From NCBI GenBank assembly GCA_900752785.1, contig CAADWP010000161.1:1-13336 (forward strand): a DNA stretch of 13,336 bases. The letters are read 5' to 3'. Of the stretch, positions 1 through 6,830 are shown piece after piece. This DNA comes from an uncultured Ruminococcus sp. (GTDB lineage: Bacteria > Bacillota > Clostridia > Oscillospirales > Ruminococcaceae). Positions within the stretch are counted from its first letter, which is position 1. The number at the start of each line of letters is the position of its first letter. A model generated the notes under the pieces. It saw only the letters and a list, made by a program, of their open reading frames with translations, was not told the origin of the DNA and made no database searches. A program made the translations under genes and the position numbers.

Positions 1-2
1 CG

Positions 3-818
3 ATCTCTGCTATGGCGGCAGGCGCGGATATTGCTTCGGCAAGTATGCACAAGTCGGGCGGAAGCCTTACTCAAAGCTCCTTCCTGCTTATGGGGAAACA
101 TATAAACGCCGATTATATGCGTCAGATCGTTAATCTTACCCAGACCACAAGTGCGTCGTATCTGCTGCTTTCAAGTCTTGATATTTCAAGAAAGAGGCTT
201 GCTCTCAGCGGTCGGGAAATATTTGCTAAAACTATTGAAATGGCAGAATACGCCCGTGAGGAGATCAATGCTATAGGCGGATTTTATGCGTTTTCGAGAG
301 AGCTGATAAACGGCGACAGCGTGTATGATTTTGACGTATCAAAGCTTTCGGTGCATACGCTCCCCGTGGGGCTTGCAGGCATCGAGGTCTACGATCTGTT
401 GAGAGACGAATACGATATACAGATAGAATTCGGCGATATAGGCAATATCCTTGCTTATATATCTGTCGGCGACCGAACGAGGGATATAGAACGCCTTATC
501 AGCGCAATGGCTGAGATAAAGCGCAGATTTGGGAAATCGGGCGCGGGTATGCTCACGCAGGAGTATATCAATCCTATCGTTGCCGAGCCGCCGCGGCGCG
601 CATTCTACGCGCAGAAAAAGTCGATGCTTCTTGATGATGCGGCAGGATACATTTGCAGCGAATTTGTAATGTGCTATCCGCCGGGAATACCGATACTTGC
701 TCCGGGCGAGCTTATTACCGACGAGATAATCCGCTATATAAAATACGCAAAGGAAAAGGGTTGTCAGATGACGGGTACGGAGGACATAAACATCGAGAGG
801 CTGAACGTTCTGGCATGA
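3..818 (+). CDS. speA: Arginine decarboxylase (Orn/Lys/Arg decarboxylase fold I), 5'-truncated
   Basis: This is the C-terminal part (about 271 codons) of a PLP-dependent Orn/Lys/Arg decarboxylase of the Bacillus SpeA type; these proteins are usually around 480-490 residues, so the N-terminal half lies upstream. The frame is open from base 3 and no start is seen. The PLP-lysine motif SMHKSGGSLTQSS lies near the left edge, with the Lys codon at 51-53. The C-terminal domain has the typical YPPGIPILAPGE signature. The expected reaction is arginine to agmatine plus CO2 in the cytoplasm. Lysine or ornithine decarboxylation cannot be excluded from sequence alone, but the downstream agmatinase argues for arginine. 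The stop codon overlaps the next start (ATGA at 815-818), so translation is probably coupled. Confidence 0.88.
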   Translation: MSAMAAGADIASASMHKSGGSLTQSSFLLMGKHINADYMRQIVNLTQTTSASYLLLSSLDISRKRLALSGREIFAKTIEMAEYAREEINAIGGFYAFSRELINGDSVYDFDVSKLSVHTLPVGLAGIEVYDLLRDEYDIQIEFGDIGNILAYISVGDRTRDIERLISAMAEIKRRFGKSGAGMLTQEYINPIVAEPPRRAFYAQKKSMLLDDAAGYICSEFVMCYPPGIPILAPGELITDEIIRYIKYAKEKGCQMTGTEDINIERLNVLA

Positions 819-1300
819 AAAAAATTATTTGCGCCGTTACAGGAGCAATATATATAGTTATATGTTTTATTGTCGGAGCAGAAGTAATAGAAGATAAAAG
901 CTTATGGTTTTTTTGTATTATAATTCTTTCAGGGATCTTTTTTGCAGTTCTGCTTTATCCATGTCTGATTTTTTCTGAGAAGAAAATGAATAAAAAATAT
1001 GCCGAAGCGGACAGTATGATTTTTTCTACGGTAATTTTTAAGGCTAACGGTAATTTCAATACAGGTAAAAATGTTATTCATGGGAGTATTTATATCTGTG
1101 AAGACAGGCTTTATATTGTAACATTTAGTAAAAAAATTGAAATTTCCTTTATCCTAAAGAAAGATATATTAAAACTGAAATGTACGTTAAATAAGTCCAG
1201 CGAGGTTATTTTAAAAATAAACGAAGAATTACTGTATATATTTCAGACGTCTCAAGCAAGCGGTCTTGTAATGGCATTAAGGAATAATGGGTGGATATAA
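815..1300 (+). CDS. Small membrane protein with putative PH/GRAM-like domain
   Basis: A 161-aa protein of unknown function. I chose the ATG at 815 because it overlaps the stop of the decarboxylase as ATGA; the frame is open further upstream, but that part lies inside the decarboxylase gene. Residues 4-23 and 28-50 are hydrophobic and look like two membrane helices, followed by a basic KKMNKK stretch. The C-terminal ~95 residues are a beta-rich cytoplasmic segment with the pattern GSIYICEDRLYIVTF, then alternating hydrophobics and a final helix, which resembles bacterial PH or GRAM-like domains (inference only). Base composition differs sharply from its neighbours: 17 of 60 bases are G or C at 841-900, against 39 of 60 at 541-600 in the decarboxylase. 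That suggests a late insertion or weak selection. No link to polyamine chemistry is evident beyond position. Confidence 0.7.
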   Translation: MKKIICAVTGAIYIVICFIVGAEVIEDKSLWFFCIIILSGIFFAVLLYPCLIFSEKKMNKKYAEADSMIFSTVIFKANGNFNTGKNVIHGSIYICEDRLYIVTFSKKIEISFILKKDILKLKCTLNKSSEVILKINEELLYIFQTSQASGLVMALRNNGWI

Positions 1301-1337
1301 AATCGGCTGATAAATAAAATTAGGTATTATAAGCGAT

Positions 1338-1344
1338 AAGGAGG
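1338..1344 (+). promoter_or_regulatory. Strong Shine-Dalgarno site of speE
   Basis: A perfect AAGGAGG lies 6 nt before the ATG at 1351. It fixes the speE start and shows that this gene is translated independently of the low-GC gene before it. Confidence 0.85.
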
Positions 1345-1350
1345 AATTAG

Positions 1351-2202
1351 ATGGAATTATGGTTTACGGAGCGTCATACTCCGAACGTTAAATTTTCGAT
1401 AAAGGTCGATCGTCAGATTTACAGCGGTCACAGCGAGTTCCAGCGCATAGACGTGTTTGATTCAAAGGAATTCGGAAGATTTCTCACGCTGGACGGCTAC
1501 ATGATGCTCACCGAAAAGGATGAGTTTATATATCATGAGATGATAACGCACGTTCCTATGGCGGTTCATCCGAATCCCGAAAATATTCTCGTTATCGGAG
1601 CGGGCGACGGCGGAGTAGTCCGCGAGCTTACGCGATATTTGGGCGTGAAAAATATCGACCTTGTGGAGATCGACGAGCTTGTGGTCGAGGTCAGCAAGCA
1701 GTATCTTCCGACCACAGCCTGCCGTTTTGACGACCCGAGGGTTCATGTTTACTATGAGGACGGTGTGAAATTTATCCGCCGCTGCGAGGATAAATACGAT
1801 ATAATCATCGTTGATTCTACCGATCCTTTCGGTCCGGGCGAGGGACTTTTTACAAAGGAATTTTACGGAAGCTGCTTCAAGGCCCTGCACGAGGACGGTA
1901 TTATGGTAAACCAGCATGAAAGTCCGTTTTATGCCGAAGATGCTGCGGCTATGCAGCGTTCGCATAAGCGTATCGTCGAAAGCTTTCCGATAAGCAAGGT
2001 GTATCAGGCGCATATTCCTACATATCCTTCGGGACATTGGCTTTTCGGATTTGCATCAAAAAAGTATCACCCGACCAACGATTACAACGGCGCAAAATGG
2101 AGCATACTGGGCTTAAAAACGCGCTATTACAACCAGCGGCTGCATATAGGTTCATTTGCTTTGCCGAATTATGTAGAGGAGCTTCTGAGAGATGTTGAAT
2201 AA
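1351..2202 (+). CDS. speE: Spermidine synthase (polyamine aminopropyltransferase)
   Basis: A 283-aa cytoplasmic enzyme of full family length. It transfers an aminopropyl group from decarboxylated S-adenosylmethionine to putrescine, giving spermidine and methylthioadenosine. The Rossmann methyltransferase-like core shows the nucleotide motif GAGDGG at residues 83-88 (GGGDGG is more common), the acidic VEID loop at 105-108, and the DSTDP motif at 155-159 followed by GPGEGLFTKEFY, typical of true spermidine synthases. The N-terminal beta domain carries the YSGHSEFQRIDVFDS pattern. Its 3' end overlaps agmatinase by 11 nt (2192-2202), which implies co-translation. The partner enzyme SpeD, which makes the aminopropyl donor, is not in the window. 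The exact amine acceptor (putrescine or another diamine) cannot be proved from sequence. Confidence 0.95.
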   Translation: MELWFTERHTPNVKFSIKVDRQIYSGHSEFQRIDVFDSKEFGRFLTLDGYMMLTEKDEFIYHEMITHVPMAVHPNPENILVIGAGDGGVVRELTRYLGVKNIDLVEIDELVVEVSKQYLPTTACRFDDPRVHVYYEDGVKFIRRCEDKYDIIIVDSTDPFGPGEGLFTKEFYGSCFKALHEDGIMVNQHESPFYAEDAAAMQRSHKRIVESFPISKVYQAHIPTYPSGHWLFGFASKKYHPTNDYNGAKWSILGLKTRYYNQRLHIGSFALPNYVEELLRDVE

Positions 2203-3043
2203 AAATATACATACATTTATCGCCTGCGACAGCGAGTATGAGGACGCAAAGATCGTTCTTTTCGGAGCAGGCTTTGACGGAACGACAAGCTTTCGTCCCG
2301 GAACGCGCTTTGCGCCGTCCGCAATAAGGAATGAAAGCTTTGGTATTGAGACATACAGTCCGTATCAGAACAAGGATATGACAGATTACCGCTATTTTGA
2401 CAGCGGAGATATAGAGCTTCCGTTCGGCAGTACGAGCCGTGCTGTTGCGGATATTGCAATGCGCTCGGATGTTATCCTCTCCGACGGCAAGATCCCGTTT
2501 ATGATAGGCGGAGAGCATCTTGTGACGCTTGGCTCTGTTATGGCGGTCAAGGAAAAATATGATGATCTCTGCATTATTCATTTTGATGCTCACGCCGATC
2601 TGCGTGACGATTATCTGGGGCAGAAGCTTTCCCATGCCTGCGTGCTGAGAAGATGTCATGAGCTTGTGGGCGACGAGCATATTTTTCAGTTCGGCATCAG
2701 AAGCGGCGACCGTGATGAATTTTATTTTGCCGACGAGCATACCGAAATGCATAAATTCAACTTTGACGGACTTGAGGAAACGGTGGAAAGGCTTAAAGGC
2801 AGGAACGTTTATCTTACGGTAGATCTCGATGTTCTCGATCCGTCGGTATTCCCCGGAACAGGCACTCCCGAAGCAGGCGGAGTTACCTTTGACGAGCTGA
2901 GACGCGCATTGACGCTTGTCTGCGGAAAGCTTAATATAGTCGCCTGTGATGTGAACGAGCTTAGTCCCGTTTACGACCAGAGCGGAGTTTCCACTGCCGT
3001 CGCCTGCAAGATCATAAGAGAAATGCTTTTAGCGATGTCATAA
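2192..3043 (+). CDS. speB: Agmatinase (ureohydrolase family)
   Basis: A 283-aa protein of the arginase/agmatinase family, full length, expected to hydrolyse agmatine to putrescine and urea. All binuclear manganese-site motifs are present: GGEH (106-109), DAHAD (132-136), SHA (147-149) and DLDVLDP (211-217), with PGTGTPE (221-227) and NELSP (255-259). It starts inside the end of speE (11-nt overlap) with a GAGGAG ribosome site about 10 nt upstream. With the decarboxylase upstream it completes the arginine-agmatine-putrescine route. Arginase, guanidinobutyrase or aminopropylagmatine ureohydrolase activity are alternatives that motifs alone do not exclude; context favours agmatine or an agmatine derivative. 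Confidence 0.93.
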   Translation: MLNKNIHTFIACDSEYEDAKIVLFGAGFDGTTSFRPGTRFAPSAIRNESFGIETYSPYQNKDMTDYRYFDSGDIELPFGSTSRAVADIAMRSDVILSDGKIPFMIGGEHLVTLGSVMAVKEKYDDLCIIHFDAHADLRDDYLGQKLSHACVLRRCHELVGDEHIFQFGIRSGDRDEFYFADEHTEMHKFNFDGLEETVERLKGRNVYLTVDLDVLDPSVFPGTGTPEAGGVTFDELRRALTLVCGKLNIVACDVNELSPVYDQSGVSTAVACKIIREMLLAMS

Positions 3044-3055
3044 TGGGGGCGAATT

Positions 3056-3574
3056 ATGAGGATAACTCTTTACAGAACCAGTAATCCTAAAATTGTAGGA
3101 ACGTTTTTCATATGTTTTTCAGTCTTGTTTATTATGATCGGAATATTTGTGCTGTTTCTTCCGCAGATAAAATCAAAAAAATGCACGGAAACGGTCATAG
3201 CAGAGGTCGTTGAAAATCTAAGCTATGAAAGCAGTCATAGATCAAGAAACGGACATCGCAGGACAAACACAATGTATAAGCCTGTTTTTTCGTTCACTTA
3301 TAACGGAAAAGATTATTGTGTTGAAAGCAAGACTTCTTCTGATCCGCCTGCTTTTCAGCCTGGAGAGATAGTCGAGCTTAAAATCAATCCGAATAATCCG
3401 ACAGATTTTTATGCTCCGTCTGATAAAACTACCAGTTTTATAGGGATTATTTTTACTGCCATGGGAGCGCTTTTTATGATCGTTGGAATCGGATTGTTAA
3501 TTTATGGTAAAAAAAACGAAACAAAGAACACGGAATTTAATGATATAAGGGATTTTAGTGATGAAAATATTTAA
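3056..3574 (+). CDS. DUF3592-like membrane protein
   Basis: A 172-aa protein with two predicted membrane helices (about residues 14-35 and 124-149) flanking an extracytoplasmic beta-rich domain. That domain contains YKPVFSFTYNGKDY, then FQPGEIVELKINPNNPTDFY, which is the usual DUF3592 pattern (V/A-V-Y-x-G-K-x-Y, then G-E-x-V-x-L-x-x-N-P-x-x-P). DUF3592 proteins have no firmly established function. The start at 3056 has only a weak GGGGGC-type ribosome site, 12 nt after the agmatinase stop, so it probably rides on the polyamine transcript. The low GC and membrane nature recall the small membrane protein at 815-1300; both interrupt otherwise cytosolic polyamine genes. Confidence 0.75.
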   Translation: MRITLYRTSNPKIVGTFFICFSVLFIMIGIFVLFLPQIKSKKCTETVIAEVVENLSYESSHRSRNGHRRTNTMYKPVFSFTYNGKDYCVESKTSSDPPAFQPGEIVELKINPNNPTDFYAPSDKTTSFIGIIFTAMGALFMIVGIGLLIYGKKNETKNTEFNDIRDFSDENI

Positions 3575-3858
3575 GACAAGAAAAGATGTAGACCTGCCGC
3601 ATTCCGCGAAATAACGGTGATGAGATCGGCAGTACGGTCAAGGTTGCATACGATAAGCGTTACGATACCGAATATGAAAAAATGAAGAAAGCGGAAGAGG
3701 ATGAAAATGCCATAAAGGAGATCGCAAGAGCCGATGAGGTTACTTTCAATCGCTATTCTACAATTCTTATCGTTATCGAGGCAGTTCTTGGGCTTGTTAC
3801 GATATTGTTTGTAATATGGTGCAGCAAAAAAGAAAAAACAAAGATGTTTTTTGAATAA
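3561..3858 (+). pseudogene. Broken DUF3592-like paralogue remnant
   Basis: An ATG at 3561, with a weak upstream AAGGGA, opens 17 codons ending KTRKDVDLPHSAK at a TAA (3612-3614). Skipping one base (3612) continues as NGDEIGSTVKVAYDKRYDTEYEK and runs open for 81 codons to the TAA at 3856-3858, including a membrane helix near 3763-3819 (ILIVIEAVLGLVTILFVIW). The joined product matches, position for position, the C-terminal half of the preceding protein (KTSSDPPAFQPGEIVELKINPNNPTDFY then one TM). So this looks like a tandem paralogue that lost its N-terminal half and gained a frameshift. The downstream frame alone could start only at ATG 3682, without a ribosome site. A sequencing error or a short functional 98-aa protein are alternatives. 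This entry covers the stretch between 3575 and 3878. Confidence 0.6.
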
Positions 3859-3878
3859 ACTAAAAGGAGTGTTTTAAA

Positions 3879-5081
3879 ATGAAAAAATGCATGATAATCG
3901 GCTGCGGAGGAGTAGCCTCGGTCGCAATTCACAAATGCTGTCAGAACAGCGAGGTTTTTGAGGGGATAATGATCGCAAGCAGAACGAAATCCAAGTGCGA
4001 CGCTCTCAAAGAGAAGCTTCAGCCTACGACAAAAACAGTTATAGAGACTGCACAGGTGAATGCGGATAACGTTGATGAGCTTATCGCTCTTATCGAGGCT
4101 TATAAGCCTGATGTTGTACTGAATCTTGCGCTTCCTTATCAGGATCTTACGATAATGGACGCTTGTCTTGCAACGAAAACTCACTACGTCGATACGGCGA
4201 ATTATGAGCCGCTCGATACGGCAAAATTTGAGTATAAATGGCAGTGGGCATACCGTGAACGTTTTGAAAAGGCAGGTATTACCGCGCTTCTCGGAAGCGG
4301 ATTCGACCCCGGAGTTACCGGAGTTTTTTCCGCATACGCAATGAAGCACGAGTTTGACGAGATAAATTATATAGATATCCTTGACTGCAACGGCGGAGAT
4401 CACGGTTATCCGTTTGCAACGAATTTCAATCCCGAAATAAATATCCGCGAGGTTTCCGCAAAGGGCAGTTATATCGAGGACGGAAAGTGGATCGAGACAG
4501 AGCCTATGGAGATAAAGCGCGTTTATAATTTCAAGGGAGTCGGCGAAAAGGATATGTATCTGCTTCATCACGAGGAGCTTGAATCTCTTGCTCTCAACAT
4601 TAAGGGTATCAAGCGTATACGCTTCTTCATGACGTTCGGTCAGAGCTATCTTACACATCTTAAATGTCTTGAAAATGTGGGAATGACCTCTATCGAGCCT
4701 ATTATGTATGAGGGTAAGGAGATAGTTCCGCTCCAGTTCCTTAAAGCCGTTCTTCCCGATCCTGCATCTTTAGGTCCGAGAACTGTTGGAAAGACAAATA
4801 TCGGCTGCATTTTCAGAGGCAAAAAGGACGGTAAGGACAAGAATTACTACCTTTACAACATTTGCGATCATCAGGAATGCTACAAGGAAGTCGGTTCGCA
4901 GGCTATTTCCTATACAACAGGCGTTCCGGCGATGATCGGCGCAATGATGATTATGACAGGTAAATGGAATAAGGCAGGCGTTTACAACATCGAGGAATTC
5001 GATCCCGATCCGTTTATGGAGGCTCTTAATAAGTGGGGACTGCCTTGGGAGGAGGATCATGATCCTGTTCTTGTAGATTAA
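3879..5081 (+). CDS. Carboxyspermidine/carboxynorspermidine dehydrogenase (saccharopine dehydrogenase family)
   Basis: A 400-aa cytosolic oxidoreductase. It condenses putrescine (or diaminopropane) with L-aspartate beta-semialdehyde and reduces the Schiff base with NADPH to carboxyspermidine (or carboxynorspermidine). The N-terminal Rossmann motif GCGGVAS is at residues 8-14, with IASRT following the second strand. The family signature LLGSGFDPGVTGVFSAYA begins near residue 138, followed by DCNGGDHGYPFATNFNPE. An AAAGGAG site at 3863-3869, 9 nt before the ATG, supports this start. The matching decarboxylase lies two genes downstream in the same direction. Saccharopine dehydrogenase proper or homospermidine synthase are alternatives, but length, motifs and the nspC partner favour the carboxyspermidine route. 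In bacteria without diaminopropane synthesis, carboxyspermidine is the likely product. Confidence 0.9.
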   Translation: MKKCMIIGCGGVASVAIHKCCQNSEVFEGIMIASRTKSKCDALKEKLQPTTKTVIETAQVNADNVDELIALIEAYKPDVVLNLALPYQDLTIMDACLATKTHYVDTANYEPLDTAKFEYKWQWAYRERFEKAGITALLGSGFDPGVTGVFSAYAMKHEFDEINYIDILDCNGGDHGYPFATNFNPEINIREVSAKGSYIEDGKWIETEPMEIKRVYNFKGVGEKDMYLLHHEELESLALNIKGIKRIRFFMTFGQSYLTHLKCLENVGMTSIEPIMYEGKEIVPLQFLKAVLPDPASLGPRTVGKTNIGCIFRGKKDGKDKNYYLYNICDHQECYKEVGSQAISYTTGVPAMIGAMMIMTGKWNKAGVYNIEEFDPDPFMEALNKWGLPWEEDHDPVLVD

Positions 5082-5100
5082 ATAATTGGAGTGGCAATTT

Positions 5101-5292
5101 ATGGCTTATAAAATTGAAGACGCTTTTCAGCGTTATTTGAACAGAGAATGTACTGTGTTTACTGTTGACGAGGAATTTGAGGGAATGCTCAGCGAGGTCG
5201 GCGAGGGCTTTATTCTGCTAAAGGATGATAATTCCGATTACATTATCAACATTCCTAATATAACGGGGGTAGAATTTGAAAACGATGATTGA
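5101..5292 (+). CDS. Small Sm-like beta-barrel protein, unknown function
   Basis: A 63-aa acidic protein. I prefer the ATG at 5101 to the in-frame TTG at 5086, because GGAG (5088-5091) sits 9 nt before the ATG and would lie inside the coding region if TTG were used. The layout is one N-terminal helix (about residues 3-14), then five short beta strands (about 17-22, 26-34, 36-42, 46-51, 54-60) with motifs FEGMLSEVGEGFILL and DYIINIPNITGVEF. This order and the short turns fit an Sm/LSm (Hfq-like) or small SH3-type barrel. That is a fold guess from the pattern, not a family match, and RNA binding is not shown. It lies 19 nt after the dehydrogenase and 17 nt before the next gene, so it is part of the polyamine transcript. 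Confidence 0.7.
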   Translation: MAYKIEDAFQRYLNRECTVFTVDEEFEGMLSEVGEGFILLKDDNSDYIINIPNITGVEFENDD

Positions 5293-5294
5293 AT

Positions 5295-5301
5295 AAAGGA
5301 G
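5295..5301 (+). promoter_or_regulatory. Shine-Dalgarno site that decides a TTG start
   Basis: AAAGGAG lies 8 nt before the TTG at 5310, and no ATG or GTG is better placed. It supports a TTG start for the HEAT-repeat protein. Confidence 0.7.
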
Positions 5302-5309
5302 TAAATTGA

Positions 5310-6830
5310 TTGAGTATACGTGATCTTTTTAAAAAATTCCGATCGCAGCCGTCAATAAATTACTGTGAAAATTTTATATTCGGTTATCACGACTTCTTTT
5401 GTGCTGCTTTCAACACCTTGAACGATCTTGAAGCCGGCAAAATAGAAGATTTTGCCGCTCAATGCCGCATACTCGCGACTGGGAATGCACAGGAAATACG
5501 CGAGCGTTTTCAGAGTCTTCGTCATGCAAATTACGGCTATCACTATGGTACGACATACGATAAGCTTGATTTCAAGCTGTTGAAGCAGCATAGCGGAGAT
5601 GATTTTTCGGCGATTCTTGCTGCTGGAATGATGCACTCAAGCGGCTATTGCCGTGAGGAATGCACGAATCTTATTGCCGATTATCCCGAATATCTTCCTC
5701 TTGTTATCTACGGATTCAACGATTGGGTGCTTCAAGTAAGAAACGCTTCGGAAAAAAGCTTTTTCGATATGCTGTCAAGAGCCGATATCCTCACCGTTGT
5801 TAAGGCTTACAGCGCAGCCAATGTTGCTGCAATAGGTGAGCGATACGACCGCGGTAAGCTCGAACTTGCTATTAAAGAAATGGCTGAAATAATACGGCAG
5901 AAAAATGATATTGAAATTGTCTCCTCAATAAAAACGGAATCAGAAACGAGCGAGCGTTATAAATTGTATTTCCCTCTGCTTTGCAGTCGGCTCATATCGG
6001 ATGAAACAGTAAATGACCTGATCGGAACGGAAAGTATCGTTATAAGGGACAGGCTTTTGATTACGCTGATCTCAAAATATGATCTGTCAAAGGAGCGGCT
6101 CATAGAGCTGACAAAATGCCGGATTCCGAGGGTTAGGTACATTGCCGTAAGAAAGCTTTACGAAAGATTCGGGCTTTGGCAGGATTCCGAAAGGCTTCTT
6201 TTGGATAAAGGTGCTTCGGTTCGCGGAGAAATGCAGTATTATTTTGAAAAATCGGGTCGGCTCGACCTGAAAAGCTTTTACAGAAAAAATTTCCCGACTC
6301 CTGAAGCGATAAAGGGTTTTGGGGAATGCGGCGTTTTTGCTGATGAATCTGAGATAAAGCCTTTTGTTTCATCTGAAAATGAAAAAATTGCGGCTGCTGC
6401 CATTTACGCTATTTGCAGGCTTACCGCTGATGAAAATGACGATCTGTATTACGATATGATTACCGATAAAAGGCAGCAGGTCTCAAAGGCTGCTTTTAAG
6501 TCTATTCATAAATGCGGAAATGCCGACCCAAAGACAGTTTACAACGATATTATGGCTAATCGGAACGACAAGATCACGGTCAAGCGGCTGGTTAAGCTTC
6601 TGTGTCACAATACAGGAAGTCTCTGGAACGCTATGCCGTGGTTTATACGGCTGTATAATACACCGGAGGATCATGTTAAAATTCCTGTCCGCATAGCCGT
6701 ATCGAGGAGAAGCTACATATATATGTCCACAAGAGAACACGCCGAGGAAATTTGCCGTGCAATGGAAGAAAATCCGCTGCCTGAGCAATTGGCGAAAGAA
6801 ATCTACAAAGAGATAGGAGTGATTCGATGA
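5310..6830 (+). CDS. HEAT-repeat-like helical protein, unknown function
   Basis: A 506-aa soluble, helix-rich protein with no signal peptide or membrane segment. Several paired-helix units resemble HEAT repeats: around residues 100-157 (ending WVLQVRNASEKSFFDML), 265-290 (RIPRVRYIAVRKLYERFG), 300-315, 357-373 (EKIAAAAIYAICRL) and 388-403 (QQVSKAAFKSIHKCG). The recurring element is a small-residue helix after a V-R or V-S turn, as in HEAT proteins. HEAT scaffolds bind proteins or nucleic acids; no catalytic motif is visible. The start is TTG with a good AAAGGAG site. The stop overlaps the nspC start as ATGA (6827-6830), so the two are probably co-translated. Its position between the two carboxyspermidine enzymes suggests a link to that pathway, but this is inferred from context only. 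Confidence 0.8.
   Translation: MSIRDLFKKFRSQPSINYCENFIFGYHDFFCAAFNTLNDLEAGKIEDFAAQCRILATGNAQEIRERFQSLRHANYGYHYGTTYDKLDFKLLKQHSGDDFSAILAAGMMHSSGYCREECTNLIADYPEYLPLVIYGFNDWVLQVRNASEKSFFDMLSRADILTVVKAYSAANVAAIGERYDRGKLELAIKEMAEIIRQKNDIEIVSSIKTESETSERYKLYFPLLCSRLISDETVNDLIGTESIVIRDRLLITLISKYDLSKERLIELTKCRIPRVRYIAVRKLYERFGLWQDSERLLLDKGASVRGEMQYYFEKSGRLDLKSFYRKNFPTPEAIKGFGECGVFADESEIKPFVSSENEKIAAAAIYAICRLTADENDDLYYDMITDKRQQVSKAAFKSIHKCGNADPKTVYNDIMANRNDKITVKRLVKLLCHNTGSLWNAMPWFIRLYNTPEDHVKIPVRIAVSRRSYIYMSTREHAEEICRAMEENPLPEQLAKEIYKEIGVIR

Noticed and set aside
653..814. Upstream extension of the small membrane protein
   Set aside because: It would overlap 160 bases of the decarboxylase with a basic, unstructured sequence; the ATGA start at 815 begins directly at a membrane helix.
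1273..1301. Possible promoter before speE (TATAAA at 1296-1301)
   Set aside because: No acceptable -35 hexamer at 16-18 bp; AT-rich sequence here gives such boxes by chance.
2018..2752. A 244-aa open frame on the - strand over speE and speB
   Set aside because: Antisense shadow of two well-supported enzymes, with no domain-like pattern.
3753..4658. A 301-aa open frame on the - strand opposite the dehydrogenase
   Set aside because: It lies antisense to a gene with clear family motifs, has no ribosome site and no recognisable motif; its openness follows from the codon bias of the + strand gene.
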